DNA of 64,000 nucleotides from positions 1 through 64,000 of the forward strand of contig JAAYNI010000018.1 of the NCBI GenBank assembly GCA_012520995.1. Direction: 5' to 3'. Made by a program: the position numbers and the translations under genes. This DNA comes from Candidatus Rifleibacteriota bacterium (GTDB lineage: Bacteria; Muiribacteriota; Ozemobacteria; Ozemobacterales; Ozemobacteraceae). The stretch's first letter is position 1; each line of letters starts with the position of its first letter. This document shows, piece after piece, positions 10,069-19,893 of this stretch. The notes beneath the pieces were generated by a model that worked only from the letters and a program-made list of their open reading frames with translations, searched no databases and was not told where the DNA came from.

Positions 10069-10826
10069 GACAGATAATAGAAAATAAAGGTGTGACTTTT
10101 ATTGAAATCATGCTTGTTGTTATGTTGCTTGCTATGATTACTGTACCTTTTTATAACATACTGAGAAGCGGAACTGACACTTCGCTTAAGGGTATGGCAA
10201 GGGTCGATGTGACTTTAAAAGCCCGTAATATAATGAAACAAGTTTATGCGGATTTGAAGGTTTCTGCTTATCAAATTAACTTTAATAGCCTTTATAATAT
10301 TACAGATACAATGTACGTATCGGCAGCTGCAAATCCGCCAGATGAATATGTTTTTTACACATATCCTTCACATGAAGCCTTGGATAAAATACTTTTAAAA
10401 GATGATGACAATTCAGAAAAATTGCACGAGACCAACTATACTTCAGTAGCTCAAATTGTGTACAGTTTAAAAAAGTCTTCCGACCCAAATGAGCCTTTTT
10501 ATACTCTCTCCAGAACAGAGACTTTTCAAGGTGAAAAAACAGAGAAAGTATTGAGTGAGCAAGTAAACTATTTTGAAATCAAGCCAGTTTCCTTGAATTT
10601 GCCTGGAACAGAAAGATATGTTCAAGGTTTTTTTGTGACTCTTCAACTGGTAGATGTTGTTAAGCATAATCCAAATGCAAAACTCACTATGGAAAAACTG
10701 ACTAAAAATCAAAAAGATATCGTTTTAGCAGACTTCTTTGATTTAGTTTGTCCAGATTATTTAAATACAAATTTTGCTGTGAAGGCTCCTAGCCTAAATT
10801 GGCACAGTTTGACTAAGGAAAATTAG
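10065..10826 (+). CDS. Type IV prepilin-like protein (GspJ/PilW-like)
   Basis: GTG start; 'MRQIIENKG|VTFIEIMLVVMLLAMITVPFYNILRSG'; GTGA overlap with upstream gene. Confidence 0.8.
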   Translation: MRQIIENKGVTFIEIMLVVMLLAMITVPFYNILRSGTDTSLKGMARVDVTLKARNIMKQVYADLKVSAYQINFNSLYNITDTMYVSAAANPPDEYVFYTYPSHEALDKILLKDDDNSEKLHETNYTSVAQIVYSLKKSSDPNEPFYTLSRTETFQGEKTEKVLSEQVNYFEIKPVSLNLPGTERYVQGFFVTLQLVDVVKHNPNAKLTMEKLTKNQKDIVLADFFDLVCPDYLNTNFAVKAPSLNWHSLTKEN

Positions 10827-10910
10827 AAGAAATAAAAAAAGCAAATATAGTGCAACGTTTCGGAAAAACTGTTCGTATTACTTAGTAGTGTAAATACAGG
10901 AGTAAATAAT

Positions 10911-11738
10911 ATGAAAAGAAAATTAAGGTCTATTAGTTTAGTTGTTCTTCTTCTCATGATGACTTTTACTTTGACTGGTTGTGCTCAAGTTATAGGTTTC
11001 ATCGAGAATATAGTAGGAGTAGTAGCCAATGTAGCTGGAAGGCTTGACGGTTTTTTGGGAAGGGTTATAGAGGCTGCTCCTCGCTTTATTTCCAATGCGG
11101 TCAATGTTGTTAATTCTGTCAGGGGTGTAGCTCAGTCTATAGCACAAAATCCGGATCTGCCAGGCGGAATTACTCGCGGGGCTGCCAGAGTTGATGACTT
11201 CTTAGATAATGTGGCTGGCAGAATTCCTGGCGGGGTTGCTAATGCTGTAGACATTGTTCAGTCAGCAAGAGGCGGTCTAAGAAATATTGCCAGCGATTTG
11301 AATGAATATGAAGCTGAATTGGCAGCTAAACGTCGAGAAGCAGAGCTCAGGGAAGCTCAGCGTGCAGAACCTGCGAGAACCGGCAATCGTACTGGCACCA
11401 ATGAAAGATTCCAGTTTGAAACTGGCGGAGCAACAGCGGACCCATTCAGTGATAGAGTGGTTCAGCCTAGGCGACAGAGCGATAGAAATGGAGCACAGTC
11501 ACGGCCAATAACTCAGGACAGAAGCCGTACTAACCGTTCCACAAATCGTACTAGCAACAGAAATAGTGGCAGAACACAAACCCAGAGACCTGAAGTGATA
11601 GTTGAAGAACCTGCACAGCCTACAGTTCGTGATCTTCGTCCTGACGAATTGACAGCGCCAAAAGATATGTCTATACAGAATACGCGAAGAGCTCCAGCAA
11701 TGGACGAAATCGACCGCTTCTATGAAATGGGAGATTAA
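10911..11738 (+). CDS. Putative lipoprotein, Arg/Thr-rich C-terminal region
   Basis: Lipobox 'LTGC' at the N-terminus; low-complexity 'RSRTNRSTNRTSNRNSGRTQTQRP'. Confidence 0.6.
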   Translation: MKRKLRSISLVVLLLMMTFTLTGCAQVIGFIENIVGVVANVAGRLDGFLGRVIEAAPRFISNAVNVVNSVRGVAQSIAQNPDLPGGITRGAARVDDFLDNVAGRIPGGVANAVDIVQSARGGLRNIASDLNEYEAELAAKRREAELREAQRAEPARTGNRTGTNERFQFETGGATADPFSDRVVQPRRQSDRNGAQSRPITQDRSRTNRSTNRTSNRNSGRTQTQRPEVIVEEPAQPTVRDLRPDELTAPKDMSIQNTRRAPAMDEIDRFYEMGD

Positions 11739-11832
11739 TATAACTAGAGAACAATACGCATAACGAGGCAATACAACAAATATAAGCTTCAAAAAGCTTT
11801 TAAGACCCCTGCAAAATAGGTCTTAGAATAGA

Positions 11833-11865
11833 AAAAAGCGGCTTGGGTAAAACCAGCCGCTTTTT
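11833..11865 (+). terminator. Intrinsic terminator after the lipoprotein gene (bidirectional-looking)
   Basis: AAAAAGCGGCT ... AGCCGCTTTTT inverted repeat. Confidence 0.8.
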
Positions 11866-12062
11866 CTTATTTCAGATTTATCAATAGAGTTTTTATATAA
11901 GTATATAAGAAGCTTTATTGATTGTTCCGCCAATGATTTCTATTGTTTATTTGATTTATATACATCAAAAAAACTTACGTTCTGAGAGTCTTTCTATTCC
12001 TCTAGACAAAGATAACCAGTGATATTTGCGATTTTTAGTATTGAAACTTGCTTGCTGGGATG

Positions 12063-12083
12063 CTAAGATCTAAGATCTAAGAT
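12063..12083. repeat. Perfect heptamer tandem repeat CTAAGAT x3
   Basis: ctaagat ctaagat ctaagat read directly. Confidence 0.95.
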
Positions 12084-12139
12084 TTCTCAAAACTAGTGAC
12101 TGAACCAGAGATATATTGATTAATAGAATTGGAGTTATT

Positions 12140-13450
12140 GTGAAAAAGATAATAGTTATTTTTCTCGTTTTTCTTCTGCTTTCATACTTTGCTTTTGATT
12201 ATTATAACAAGTCTTCTTCAGCTAAAAAAGGTCCCTCAGGTTCAAGAGGCGACAGGGGAGGCAGTGTGGCTACAGCTGTTGAAACAGAAATGGCTTCAAG
12301 ACGCGATATGAGAGACTTGGGCGAATTTTTCGGTTCAGCGGAGCCTTACAGCAAGTTTAATGTAGTTCCAAGGGTCTCGGGCAGAATTAAAAGTTTGAAT
12401 TATAAACTTGGCGACACAATTAAAAGCGGCGCTCTTGTGGCAGAACTTGAAGACGATGAATATCGCCTGGCTTTGGAGCAAGCTAATGCCTCTTTGGAAA
12501 TAGCTGAAGCCAACTATAAAGAGAGTGAGACTCTTTTGAAAACAGCAGAGAAAGACCTGCAAAGAATTCAAACGATGCACAAGCAAAAAATTGCTTCAGT
12601 GAGCAATTTGGAACAAGCGGAAGCAGCTTATGATAGCAGAAAAGCGAGAAATCTTGTAAATGCGGCTCAAGTTAAACAGGCCCAGACAGCCGTTAAACAA
12701 GCAGAATTAAGGCTTGCCTATACAAAGATAGACGCAGTTTGGACAGATGGCTCAGAAGAAAGACTGATAGCTGAAAAGTTTCTTTCAGAAGGAGGAATGG
12801 CCAATACAAACTCTCCTTTGGTTTCTATAATTGATATAGCGACTCTTATCATAGCGGTTGATGTCACAGAGTTAGACTATCATAAGCTAAAAAATGGCAT
12901 GGAGGTTTTTGTAACTTCATCCAGTTATCCTGATAAGCAATTTAAAGGCCGCATAGCAAGGCTTGCTCCTATGCTTGATGTTGCTTCAAGACAGGCTAGG
13001 GCAGAGATAGAACTTGAAAACCCTGATTATCTTCTTAAGCCAGGTATCTTTGTAAATGCTGTTGTAATCTATGATACACATGAAAATGTTCTGACCGTTC
13101 CTGCTATATCATTGGTTAACCGCAGAGGGGTTCAAGGAGTTTTTGAAATAACTCCGGACAGAAAAAATGCCAAGTTCGTTCCCGTAAAAACCGGTTACTC
13201 TACAGGCAAATATATAGAAATAACAGAGCCTGAGAATCTTGGCGAGATTGTAACTTTGGGTTATCACCTTCTTGAAGACGGTGCTGCTGTAAATATCGGC
13301 GGAATACAAGAAGCGGGTGCCAAGTCAGACGGAAAAAGAGGAAAACAAGGCGAAGGAAAAATGAAGACTTCAGATGGAGAGACTTCAAAAAAGACCTCTG
13401 AAGCAGAAGCTGGCAAGACTGGCCAAAAAAAGCAGGGAGTCTCCAAATGA
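12140..13450 (+). CDS. RND efflux periplasmic adaptor (HlyD/AcrA-type membrane fusion protein)
   Basis: GTG 12140 preceded by GGAG (ORF track starts upstream at TTG 12116); 'VVPRVSGRIKSLNYKLGDTIKSGALVAELEDDEYRLALEQANASLEIAEANY' lipoyl/hairpin region. Confidence 0.9.
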   Translation: MKKIIVIFLVFLLLSYFAFDYYNKSSSAKKGPSGSRGDRGGSVATAVETEMASRRDMRDLGEFFGSAEPYSKFNVVPRVSGRIKSLNYKLGDTIKSGALVAELEDDEYRLALEQANASLEIAEANYKESETLLKTAEKDLQRIQTMHKQKIASVSNLEQAEAAYDSRKARNLVNAAQVKQAQTAVKQAELRLAYTKIDAVWTDGSEERLIAEKFLSEGGMANTNSPLVSIIDIATLIIAVDVTELDYHKLKNGMEVFVTSSSYPDKQFKGRIARLAPMLDVASRQARAEIELENPDYLLKPGIFVNAVVIYDTHENVLTVPAISLVNRRGVQGVFEITPDRKNAKFVPVKTGYSTGKYIEITEPENLGEIVTLGYHLLEDGAAVNIGGIQEAGAKSDGKRGKQGEGKMKTSDGETSKKTSEAEAGKTGQKKQGVSK

Positions 13451-16400
13451 GTGCAGTCGAAACAGCTGTTAAACGCCCGATAGGCGTAACAATGATTTTA
13501 TCGATCTTTCTGCTTTTTGGCTTTATAGCATTCAGAAAGCTTCCAATAGATCTTATGCCGGATATTACCTATCCGATGCTTATAATTTCTACTTCCTACT
13601 CAAATGCCGGTCCTGAAGAAATTGAGACTCTCATAACAAGACCCATAGAGCAAGCGGTAGCAGCTATTTCTGGGGTAGAGGAAATCAATGCAGCTTCTTC
13701 TGAGGGCAGAAGCAATGTCAGACTTTCTTTTACTTGGGGTACAGATATAGATGAAGCTGCAAACGAGGTAAGAGACAAGATAGATCGAGTTATTGGACGG
13801 CTTCCTGATGATGTTGACCGTCCCATGATTCGTAAATTTGACTCAGATGCTTCTCCTGTCATAGTTCTAGGTGTTTACGGCGACCTTGATACAAGAGAGT
13901 TGCTGGAGTTGGTTGAGCAGCGAATTCAATACCGTTTTGAGCGTATTCCTGGAGTAGCAGCGGTTGAAGCTGCAGGCGGAGATGTCCGAGAAATTCATGT
14001 AGCTTTAGATATAGATAAAATGCGCGCAATGAAGATTGCTCCGGACAGCGTTATTTCCAGAATCAGATCAGAAAATATGGACGCTCCTGCAGGCAACGTA
14101 GAGCTTGGAATCTATGAGTTCAGATTGAGAACTTTAGGGGAATTCGACAACTTGGAAGAAATAGCTAATTTAGCTGTTGCCGAAAAGGGTTCGAATATAA
14201 TCAGGCTTAAAGATATAGCCACTGTCAAAGATACTTGGAGAAAAAGACAGCGCTTTTTGAGAATAGACGGAAAGCCTGGGATCACTATAATGATCAACAA
14301 GCAATCGGGAAGTAATACTGTCGCAGTTGCTGAGGCTGTAAAGAAAGAAATGGAGCAGATTAATCAGGAAATTCCTCAGCTTAATATTACAACAGTTGTT
14401 GATTCTTCCTTGTTTATTAAGCGCGCTATAGAAAACGTTACTTCTTCGGCTCTCATGGGAGGTCTTCTCGCCGTAATAATCTTGCAGGTTTTCTTGATGA
14501 ATTGGCGAATGACTTTGATTATTGCCATTTCAATTCCTGCTTCTGTTATTATTACCTTTGCTTTGATGTATTTCTATGGATTTACTCTAAATATAATGTC
14601 TCTGGGAGGTCTGGCTCTAGGCGTGGGCATGCTTGTCGACAACTCGATTGTTGTTCTGGAGAATATTTTTAGATATAGAGGAATGGGGCATGATAAAATA
14701 AATGCTTCGGTTAAAGGCGCAAACGAAGTTATAATGGCTCTGATAGCCAGTACTCTTACAACAGTTGTTGTGTTTTTGCCTTTGGTTTTTACAGAAGGCA
14801 TGACAGGAGTAATGTTTAAACAGTTGGCATGGGTTATTGGCTTTTCACTTCTTTGTTCGATGGTTATGGCTGTTTTTATTGTTCCTATGCTTTCTTCTTT
14901 ATTGCTTGCGACACAAGGAGATGAAAAGACTCGCGGCGAGAAATTTGCTGAAAAATTTCACGCTCTAATCACTGGCATTCAAGGAAAGATTTTCTCTTTA
15001 TTCTTTAATAACAAAGTCTTGGTTTTTGCTGTATTGGGTGTTCTAGCTGGATTCTCTATATTTGCAGGAATTACGGTAAATAAAGAATTGATGCCTACAG
15101 CAGACGAGGGCGAGGTCAATATTACCATTGAAGCAGAAGATGGAACAATTTTACCTGTATTGGAAAAAATGGCATATCAAGCAGAGGCAATAGCCAGAGA
15201 GTCTGTTCCTGAAGCAGAAATAATATTTGCGGATGGCGGTAAAGGTAGACGTATGACCAACGCGAGTATAAGAATTCCTCTTGTAGAAGAAAAAGAAAGA
15301 AGCCGCAGCAGTGATGAAATAGCCAACGATTTGCGCAGGAAGCTGCAAAACATTCCTGGAGCTACTATTCGCACTAGGGGAGCCAGAGGTATGTTTCGTG
15401 TTAGAGGCTCTTCTGGTGGTGACAACTTGGAGCTGGTTGTCAGAGGCTATGATATAGAGACAGCCAATGCGCTCGCAGAAGAAGTAAAAAATCTGCTTGA
15501 AACTATAGATGGAATTACAGATGCTCGCCTTTCCAGAGATAAGGGAGTCAGGGAACGTTCCATTATAATAGATAGAGACAAGGCAGCGGATCAAAGATTG
15601 ACTGTTTCAAGAATCTCCAGTTTTTTGGAAACCTTGATAGGTGGCAGAACAGCTGGTTATTTGAGAGAAGATGGCAACGAGTATGCTATTATCCTTAAGG
15701 CAGAGAATGCAGAAAGCTTAAGCTTAGAAAATATTTTGAACATGCTTGTTATGGGTTCAGGCGGCAATCCGGTAGTTCTTAAAAATGCAGCCTATATCAA
15801 AGAAACACTAGGGCCTACTTCTATTCAAAGACGTGACCAAGAACGAATTATAACTGTAACAGCTAATATAGCTGAACGTGCTGTCGGAGATGTTATTAAA
15901 GATGTTCAAGAAAGACTTCACGATCTTCCATTGCCGCCTAATTTCAGCGTGATCATTTCGGGCGATTATGAAGAACAGCAAAAATCATACAGGGACTTAG
16001 CCATAAGCTTCCTTCTAGCTGTTTTTCTAGTCTTTATGGTTATGGCTGTTCAATATGAATCATTGATAGATCCGCTGATAGTTATGACCACTGTTCCTCT
16101 TTCTCTGATAGGAGGAATCCTGTTTATGTATCTCACTAAGACAAGTTTTAACGTTCAAGCCTTTATCGGTTTCATTATGCTTGCGGGGATAGTTGTCAAT
16201 AACTCTATTGTCCTTGTAGACCATATAAATGACCTTAGGCGAGAAAATAAAGATGGAAAACGAAATCTTTCCGAGATAGTTCAGGAAGCATCCAAAAATA
16301 GAACAAGACCTATACTTATGACAACTCTAACCACTATTTTGGGTTTGGTGCCCTTAGCTATAAGCAGCGGCGAAGGCGGTGAAATGCAGGCTGCAATGGC

Positions 16401-16521
16401 TGTAGTTGTTATAGGCGGCCTAAGCTTTGCTACTTTAATTTCTTTGTTTGTAATACCCATTATTTACCATGAACTCTACAAAAATAGACCCTACAAAGCA
16501 GGAGAACTTGAAAATGCTTGA
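13447..16521 (+). CDS. RND efflux inner-membrane transporter (AcrB/HAE1-like)
   Basis: 1024 aa; 'AVKRPIGVTMILSIFLLFGFIAFRKLPIDLMPDITYP', 'LALGVGMLVDNSIVVLENIFR', 'GFIMLAGIVVNNSIVLVDHIN'; ATGA overlap. Confidence 0.95.
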   Translation: MSAVETAVKRPIGVTMILSIFLLFGFIAFRKLPIDLMPDITYPMLIISTSYSNAGPEEIETLITRPIEQAVAAISGVEEINAASSEGRSNVRLSFTWGTDIDEAANEVRDKIDRVIGRLPDDVDRPMIRKFDSDASPVIVLGVYGDLDTRELLELVEQRIQYRFERIPGVAAVEAAGGDVREIHVALDIDKMRAMKIAPDSVISRIRSENMDAPAGNVELGIYEFRLRTLGEFDNLEEIANLAVAEKGSNIIRLKDIATVKDTWRKRQRFLRIDGKPGITIMINKQSGSNTVAVAEAVKKEMEQINQEIPQLNITTVVDSSLFIKRAIENVTSSALMGGLLAVIILQVFLMNWRMTLIIAISIPASVIITFALMYFYGFTLNIMSLGGLALGVGMLVDNSIVVLENIFRYRGMGHDKINASVKGANEVIMALIASTLTTVVVFLPLVFTEGMTGVMFKQLAWVIGFSLLCSMVMAVFIVPMLSSLLLATQGDEKTRGEKFAEKFHALITGIQGKIFSLFFNNKVLVFAVLGVLAGFSIFAGITVNKELMPTADEGEVNITIEAEDGTILPVLEKMAYQAEAIARESVPEAEIIFADGGKGRRMTNASIRIPLVEEKERSRSSDEIANDLRRKLQNIPGATIRTRGARGMFRVRGSSGGDNLELVVRGYDIETANALAEEVKNLLETIDGITDARLSRDKGVRERSIIIDRDKAADQRLTVSRISSFLETLIGGRTAGYLREDGNEYAIILKAENAESLSLENILNMLVMGSGGNPVVLKNAAYIKETLGPTSIQRRDQERIITVTANIAERAVGDVIKDVQERLHDLPLPPNFSVIISGDYEEQQKSYRDLAISFLLAVFLVFMVMAVQYESLIDPLIVMTTVPLSLIGGILFMYLTKTSFNVQAFIGFIMLAGIVVNNSIVLVDHINDLRRENKDGKRNLSEIVQEASKNRTRPILMTTLTTILGLVPLAISSGEGGEMQAAMAVVVIGGLSFATLISLFVIPIIYHELYKNRPYKAGELENA

Positions 16522-18112
16522 AAAGATGAATTGTTGCAGAAACTCTATAACATACGTAAGACTCAGACTTGCTCTCTTTATCTTTTTGTTTTTCTTCATC
16601 TCCCTTATTAAAGGTTTTGCCCAAGAGTTTTGCGACAGAAAAGGCGAAAAATGTCTGTTCGCAGAAGAGAAACAATTTAACTGGCTTTTTAAGAAAGAGA
16701 TCATCAATGAGAAAACCTATCAGGGAGATGACCTTTCTCTGAGTTCTGCTATTTCAATTGCGTTGGAGAATAATGAGTCTCTAAAAATAGAAAAAATTTC
16801 ACCAATTGTTGCTAAAACAAGAATAGAAACTGAAAAAGCAGCTTTTGCTCCTTCCTTTTCTGCATCAGTTTCTGCTTCTAGCAGAAATACAGAGACTCTC
16901 CAAGACACAACTTTCAGAAAAAACTCATCAAACTCTAATTCAGCTTCAGCTGAAGTTGTCAAAAAGAATGCTTCAGGGTTGAAAACAACCATTGGATACA
17001 GTGCTAGAAGAGATAGGGGAGTTCAACCTTCAGTGCACTCTCATTCTCTAAATCTTAATTTAACTCAACCCTTAAAAAAAGGCGGTTCTAAAGAAGTAAA
17101 CTTGGTTTCTCTCAGAAGAGCTGAACTAGATTATCAAATTTCAGAACATGAGTTTAATGCTTATCTTTCTTCTTTTGTTTCAAATGTTGAAAGACAATAT
17201 TGGAACTACTACTTGAGCGTCAAACAACTGGATATAGTGGAAGAGTCAAAGAAGCTGGCAGCAACTCAAGTAATGGAGCTTAGAAAGCGTATTAAAGCAG
17301 GAGATAAACCAGAGTCTGATTTGGCGGCTTCAGAAGCTGAATTGGCTATAAGAGAAGAAGACCTGATTGATGCTCAATCAGGAGTTGCTCTTCAAGCCGT
17401 ATCTTTGAATAGATTATTGGGAATCAGCAAGCTCAACGCTAGCCTGACTTTTCCTCAGATAATAGATTTTCCTCAAGCTCCAGAACTTCCCTTTACAATA
17501 CAAGAAGCTTTAGAGAGAGCTCTGAAGAATCGTCCTGAGTTAAAAGAAATGGAAGCCCAATTAGAGAAAAATGAATTAGAAGTAGTAGCAACCAAAAATG
17601 GTATGCTGCCACGCTTGGACTTTTTTATAAACTTGGGTAAAACAGGTTATTCAAGATCTTTCGGTTCAGCACATCCTTCCTTTTCTTCAGTTGATCCTTA
17701 TGAAGCTTCTGCGGGGTTTATTTATGAACGTCCATTAAACAGACGCTCTGAAAGAGCTTCTTTAAAAAGAGCCGAACTCTCTTTGGAAAAGCAAAAGCTG
17801 GCTTCTGAGAATTTGAAAAACATGATTATTGAAGATGTTGCCAAGGCTTATATAGAGTATTTTAAAAGCAAAGAACAGATATCGGCTACTAATGCCTCAT
17901 TGTCAAAACAAGCTGAAAAACTCAGAGTTGAAGAAGTTTATTTCAATGTCGGAAAAACAACTGCTTTCCAAGTAATGCAGGCTCAAAGAGACTTAACTGC
18001 TGCCAAACATGCGAAACTTAAAGCGGAAGTTGATGCAAAACTAGCTTATTCTAAACTTCTTCACTCAATTGGAATATTGCTTGAATCAGCTAATATCCAA
18101 CTGCAAAATTAG
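16514..18112 (+). CDS. TolC-family outer-membrane efflux protein
   Basis: TolC-like repeats ('LKIEKISPIVAKTRIETEKAAFAPSFSASVSAS', 'RPELKEMEAQLEKNELEVVATKNGMLPRLDFF'); ATG 16514 has an AGGAGA RBS (ORF track starts at 16469). Confidence 0.88.
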   Translation: MLEKMNCCRNSITYVRLRLALFIFLFFFISLIKGFAQEFCDRKGEKCLFAEEKQFNWLFKKEIINEKTYQGDDLSLSSAISIALENNESLKIEKISPIVAKTRIETEKAAFAPSFSASVSASSRNTETLQDTTFRKNSSNSNSASAEVVKKNASGLKTTIGYSARRDRGVQPSVHSHSLNLNLTQPLKKGGSKEVNLVSLRRAELDYQISEHEFNAYLSSFVSNVERQYWNYYLSVKQLDIVEESKKLAATQVMELRKRIKAGDKPESDLAASEAELAIREEDLIDAQSGVALQAVSLNRLLGISKLNASLTFPQIIDFPQAPELPFTIQEALERALKNRPELKEMEAQLEKNELEVVATKNGMLPRLDFFINLGKTGYSRSFGSAHPSFSSVDPYEASAGFIYERPLNRRSERASLKRAELSLEKQKLASENLKNMIIEDVAKAYIEYFKSKEQISATNASLSKQAEKLRVEEVYFNVGKTTAFQVMQAQRDLTAAKHAKLKAEVDAKLAYSKLLHSIGILLESANIQLQN

Positions 18113-18147
18113 GGGACAGAGGGTAGGGCGTAGGGTGTCGCCTAAAC

Positions 18148-18231
18148 CAGTGATGAGTGGCGAGTTGAATTGTTAGAATTCAATCTCTCAAACAAACAAC
18201 TGCTTTAAGCTCTTAATAAATAACTGTTCTT
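18148..18231 (+). repeat. Dispersed intergenic repeat 'GAGTGGCG' family, copy 1
   Basis: cagtgatgagtggcgagttgaattgttagaattcaatctctcaaacaaacaactgctttaagctcttaataaataactgttctt; aligns by eye with 35217-35325 and 62384-62480. Confidence 0.75.
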
Positions 18232-18314
18232 TATCTTTCTGCAGTTTGGCATATCTTTCTGCCTTTGTTATGTTAGCTTGCAAATAAAAATAGAATATAA
18301 CTTTTTACACTGTA

Positions 18315-18343
18315 TTGACGATGTGTTGATAATTATCTAAAAT
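18315..18343 (+). promoter_or_regulatory. Sigma70-like promoter of the toxin-antitoxin operon
   Basis: TTGACG (18315-18320) - 17 nt - TAAAAT (18338-18343); RBS AGGAGG at 18349-18354 before ATG 18361. Confidence 0.6.
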
Positions 18344-18360
18344 AAAATAGGAGGCCTTGT

Positions 18361-18633
18361 ATGTCATCTACAAATTTAAATATTCGTATAGACAGTTTAG
18401 TAAAAAAGCAGGCTGAAAAAATTTATGCAGATTTGGGTATCAACATGACGACAGCTGTAAATATTTTTTTGCGAGCCTGTATCCGCAATAATGGCATCCC
18501 TTTTAATCTTAGCTTGGGTTGCCCTAATGAAACAACTCTAGCTGCAATAGAGGAGGGCAGGCACATAGCCAAAGACCCGAGTGCCAAGGGCTATCGATCT
18601 ATGGAAGAACTTAAATCGGCTCTTGATGTATGA
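18361..18633 (+). CDS. RelB/DinJ-family antitoxin
   Basis: 'LNIRIDSLVKKQAEKIYADLGINMTTAVNIFLRACIRNNGIPFNLS' RHH DinJ-like; followed by toxin with ATGA overlap. Confidence 0.9.
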   Translation: MSSTNLNIRIDSLVKKQAEKIYADLGINMTTAVNIFLRACIRNNGIPFNLSLGCPNETTLAAIEEGRHIAKDPSAKGYRSMEELKSALDV

Positions 18634-18905
18634 AATATGAAGTTAGGTTTACAACTAGGTTTAAGAAAGATCTGAAATTAACGCAAAAACAAGGGAAGAA
18701 CCTAGACCTTTTATTTGAAATAATCGAAAAGTTAGCATCAGGCGAAGAGCTTTCCAAAAAGTATAGAGACCATTTTCTAACCGGTAACTTTAAAGGAGCA
18801 AGAGAATGTCATTTGGAAAGCGACTGGCTACTGATATATGAAATTATTGATGATAAATTGCTTCTTATTCTTTTGAGAATTGGCTCGCATTCCGAGTTAT
18901 TTTGA
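18630..18905 (+). CDS. YafQ-family (RelE superfamily) toxin
   Basis: 'FTTRFKKDLKL', 'ARECHLESDWLLIYEI', C-terminal 'RIGSHSELF' retaining the YafQ-type catalytic His. Confidence 0.9.
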   Translation: MKYEVRFTTRFKKDLKLTQKQGKNLDLLFEIIEKLASGEELSKKYRDHFLTGNFKGARECHLESDWLLIYEIIDDKLLLILLRIGSHSELF

Positions 18906-18955
18906 ACCATTTTGACACATTTATGTAAATCTGTGTTCTGTGGTTTAAAAAAGGT

Positions 18956-19873
18956 TTATCTAAAGGATAGCGTCTTAGAGCAAACCTCAACGAGATAACA
19001 TTGTCTGCATAAGGCTTCGTTTTTACCGTCTGTGCACTTGCCTGATATGCCTAAATGGCAGAGTGCAAAATCATATTTAACAGGATCTTCGGGAGAAAGA
19101 AGCGCCAAGTTGGCTGTGATTTCTTGTGCTGTTGCAAGATCGTTTGCAGTTCGGTTAGTGAGACCTATATTTCTGGAAATTCTGCTAATGTGCACGTCAA
19201 GGGGTATGATAAGTTTGGAAGGCGAGACTTTTTTCCAAAGACCCATATCGACACCGTCATCTGGTCTGCACATCCAACGTAAAAACATCATCCAGCGTTT
19301 AAGGCAACTCTTTTTAGCAGGATCTGAAAGCAAATGCTTTAATCCCAGGGTTAAACTTTCTTTGTCGTGCAGTTTTAAGAGCTCTGATATAAGAGCAGCA
19401 TAAACTGAAGAGATACCATCTAATAATTCTTTGTTGTCTTCAAAACCTTTTAAGAATAGGTTTTCTAGAGTTCCATTTTTTTTGAAAATATTGCCTAGAG
19501 CTATAGCGAAGAATTTTAAATCATTTGAAGTGCTGAATCTGTAGTTTGGCCAATCAAATTTTTCAGCTTTATTAGCAGATGTAATAAGTCCGAAAAAATT
19601 ATTGTCACATTTTTTGAGAATCTCTGCGACTTTAGCGGTAAATTGCTTTGCGGAACCATAGGAGAGCATAGCTGTAAAAAAAGCTATAGCTTCAATTTCA
19701 GCCTGAGGTTTCTTTTGTTCATAAAAACTGCGAGGGAACTGAATAGGATCTGTTGGAATCCTTTCCCTCGCAGAAAAATTTTTCAGAACCTTTTCAAGCA
19801 TGGGTCTCAAATTCAGAATGTTCTTTTCTTTAGCATTCATCTTGAGTGGCGCCATTGCTTTTACGGTTATCAA
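18956..19873 (-). CDS. TIGR02757/DUF2400 family protein
   Basis: 'SKLIIPLDVHISRISRNIGLTNRTANDLATAQEITANLALLSPEDPVKYDFALCHLGISGKC' characteristic of the family. Confidence 0.8.
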   Translation of the reverse strand: MITVKAMAPLKMNAKEKNILNLRPMLEKVLKNFSARERIPTDPIQFPRSFYEQKKPQAEIEAIAFFTAMLSYGSAKQFTAKVAEILKKCDNNFFGLITSANKAEKFDWPNYRFSTSNDLKFFAIALGNIFKKNGTLENLFLKGFEDNKELLDGISSVYAALISELLKLHDKESLTLGLKHLLSDPAKKSCLKRWMMFLRWMCRPDDGVDMGLWKKVSPSKLIIPLDVHISRISRNIGLTNRTANDLATAQEITANLALLSPEDPVKYDFALCHLGISGKCTDGKNEALCRQCYLVEVCSKTLSFR

Positions 19874-19893
19874 GACAAGCTTTCAATGAAAAC

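Noticed and set aside
14620-14660. AcrB TM4 motif 'LVDNSIVVLEN' with Asn instead of the second Asp as evidence of a defective pump
   Set aside because: VDNSIV/VNNSIV variants are common in one large HAE1-like clade, so this is not a sign of inactivation.
15151-15594. 147-aa minus-strand ORF inside the RND transporter gene
   Set aside because: Antisense to a strongly supported CDS with no RBS or motif; a shadow ORF.
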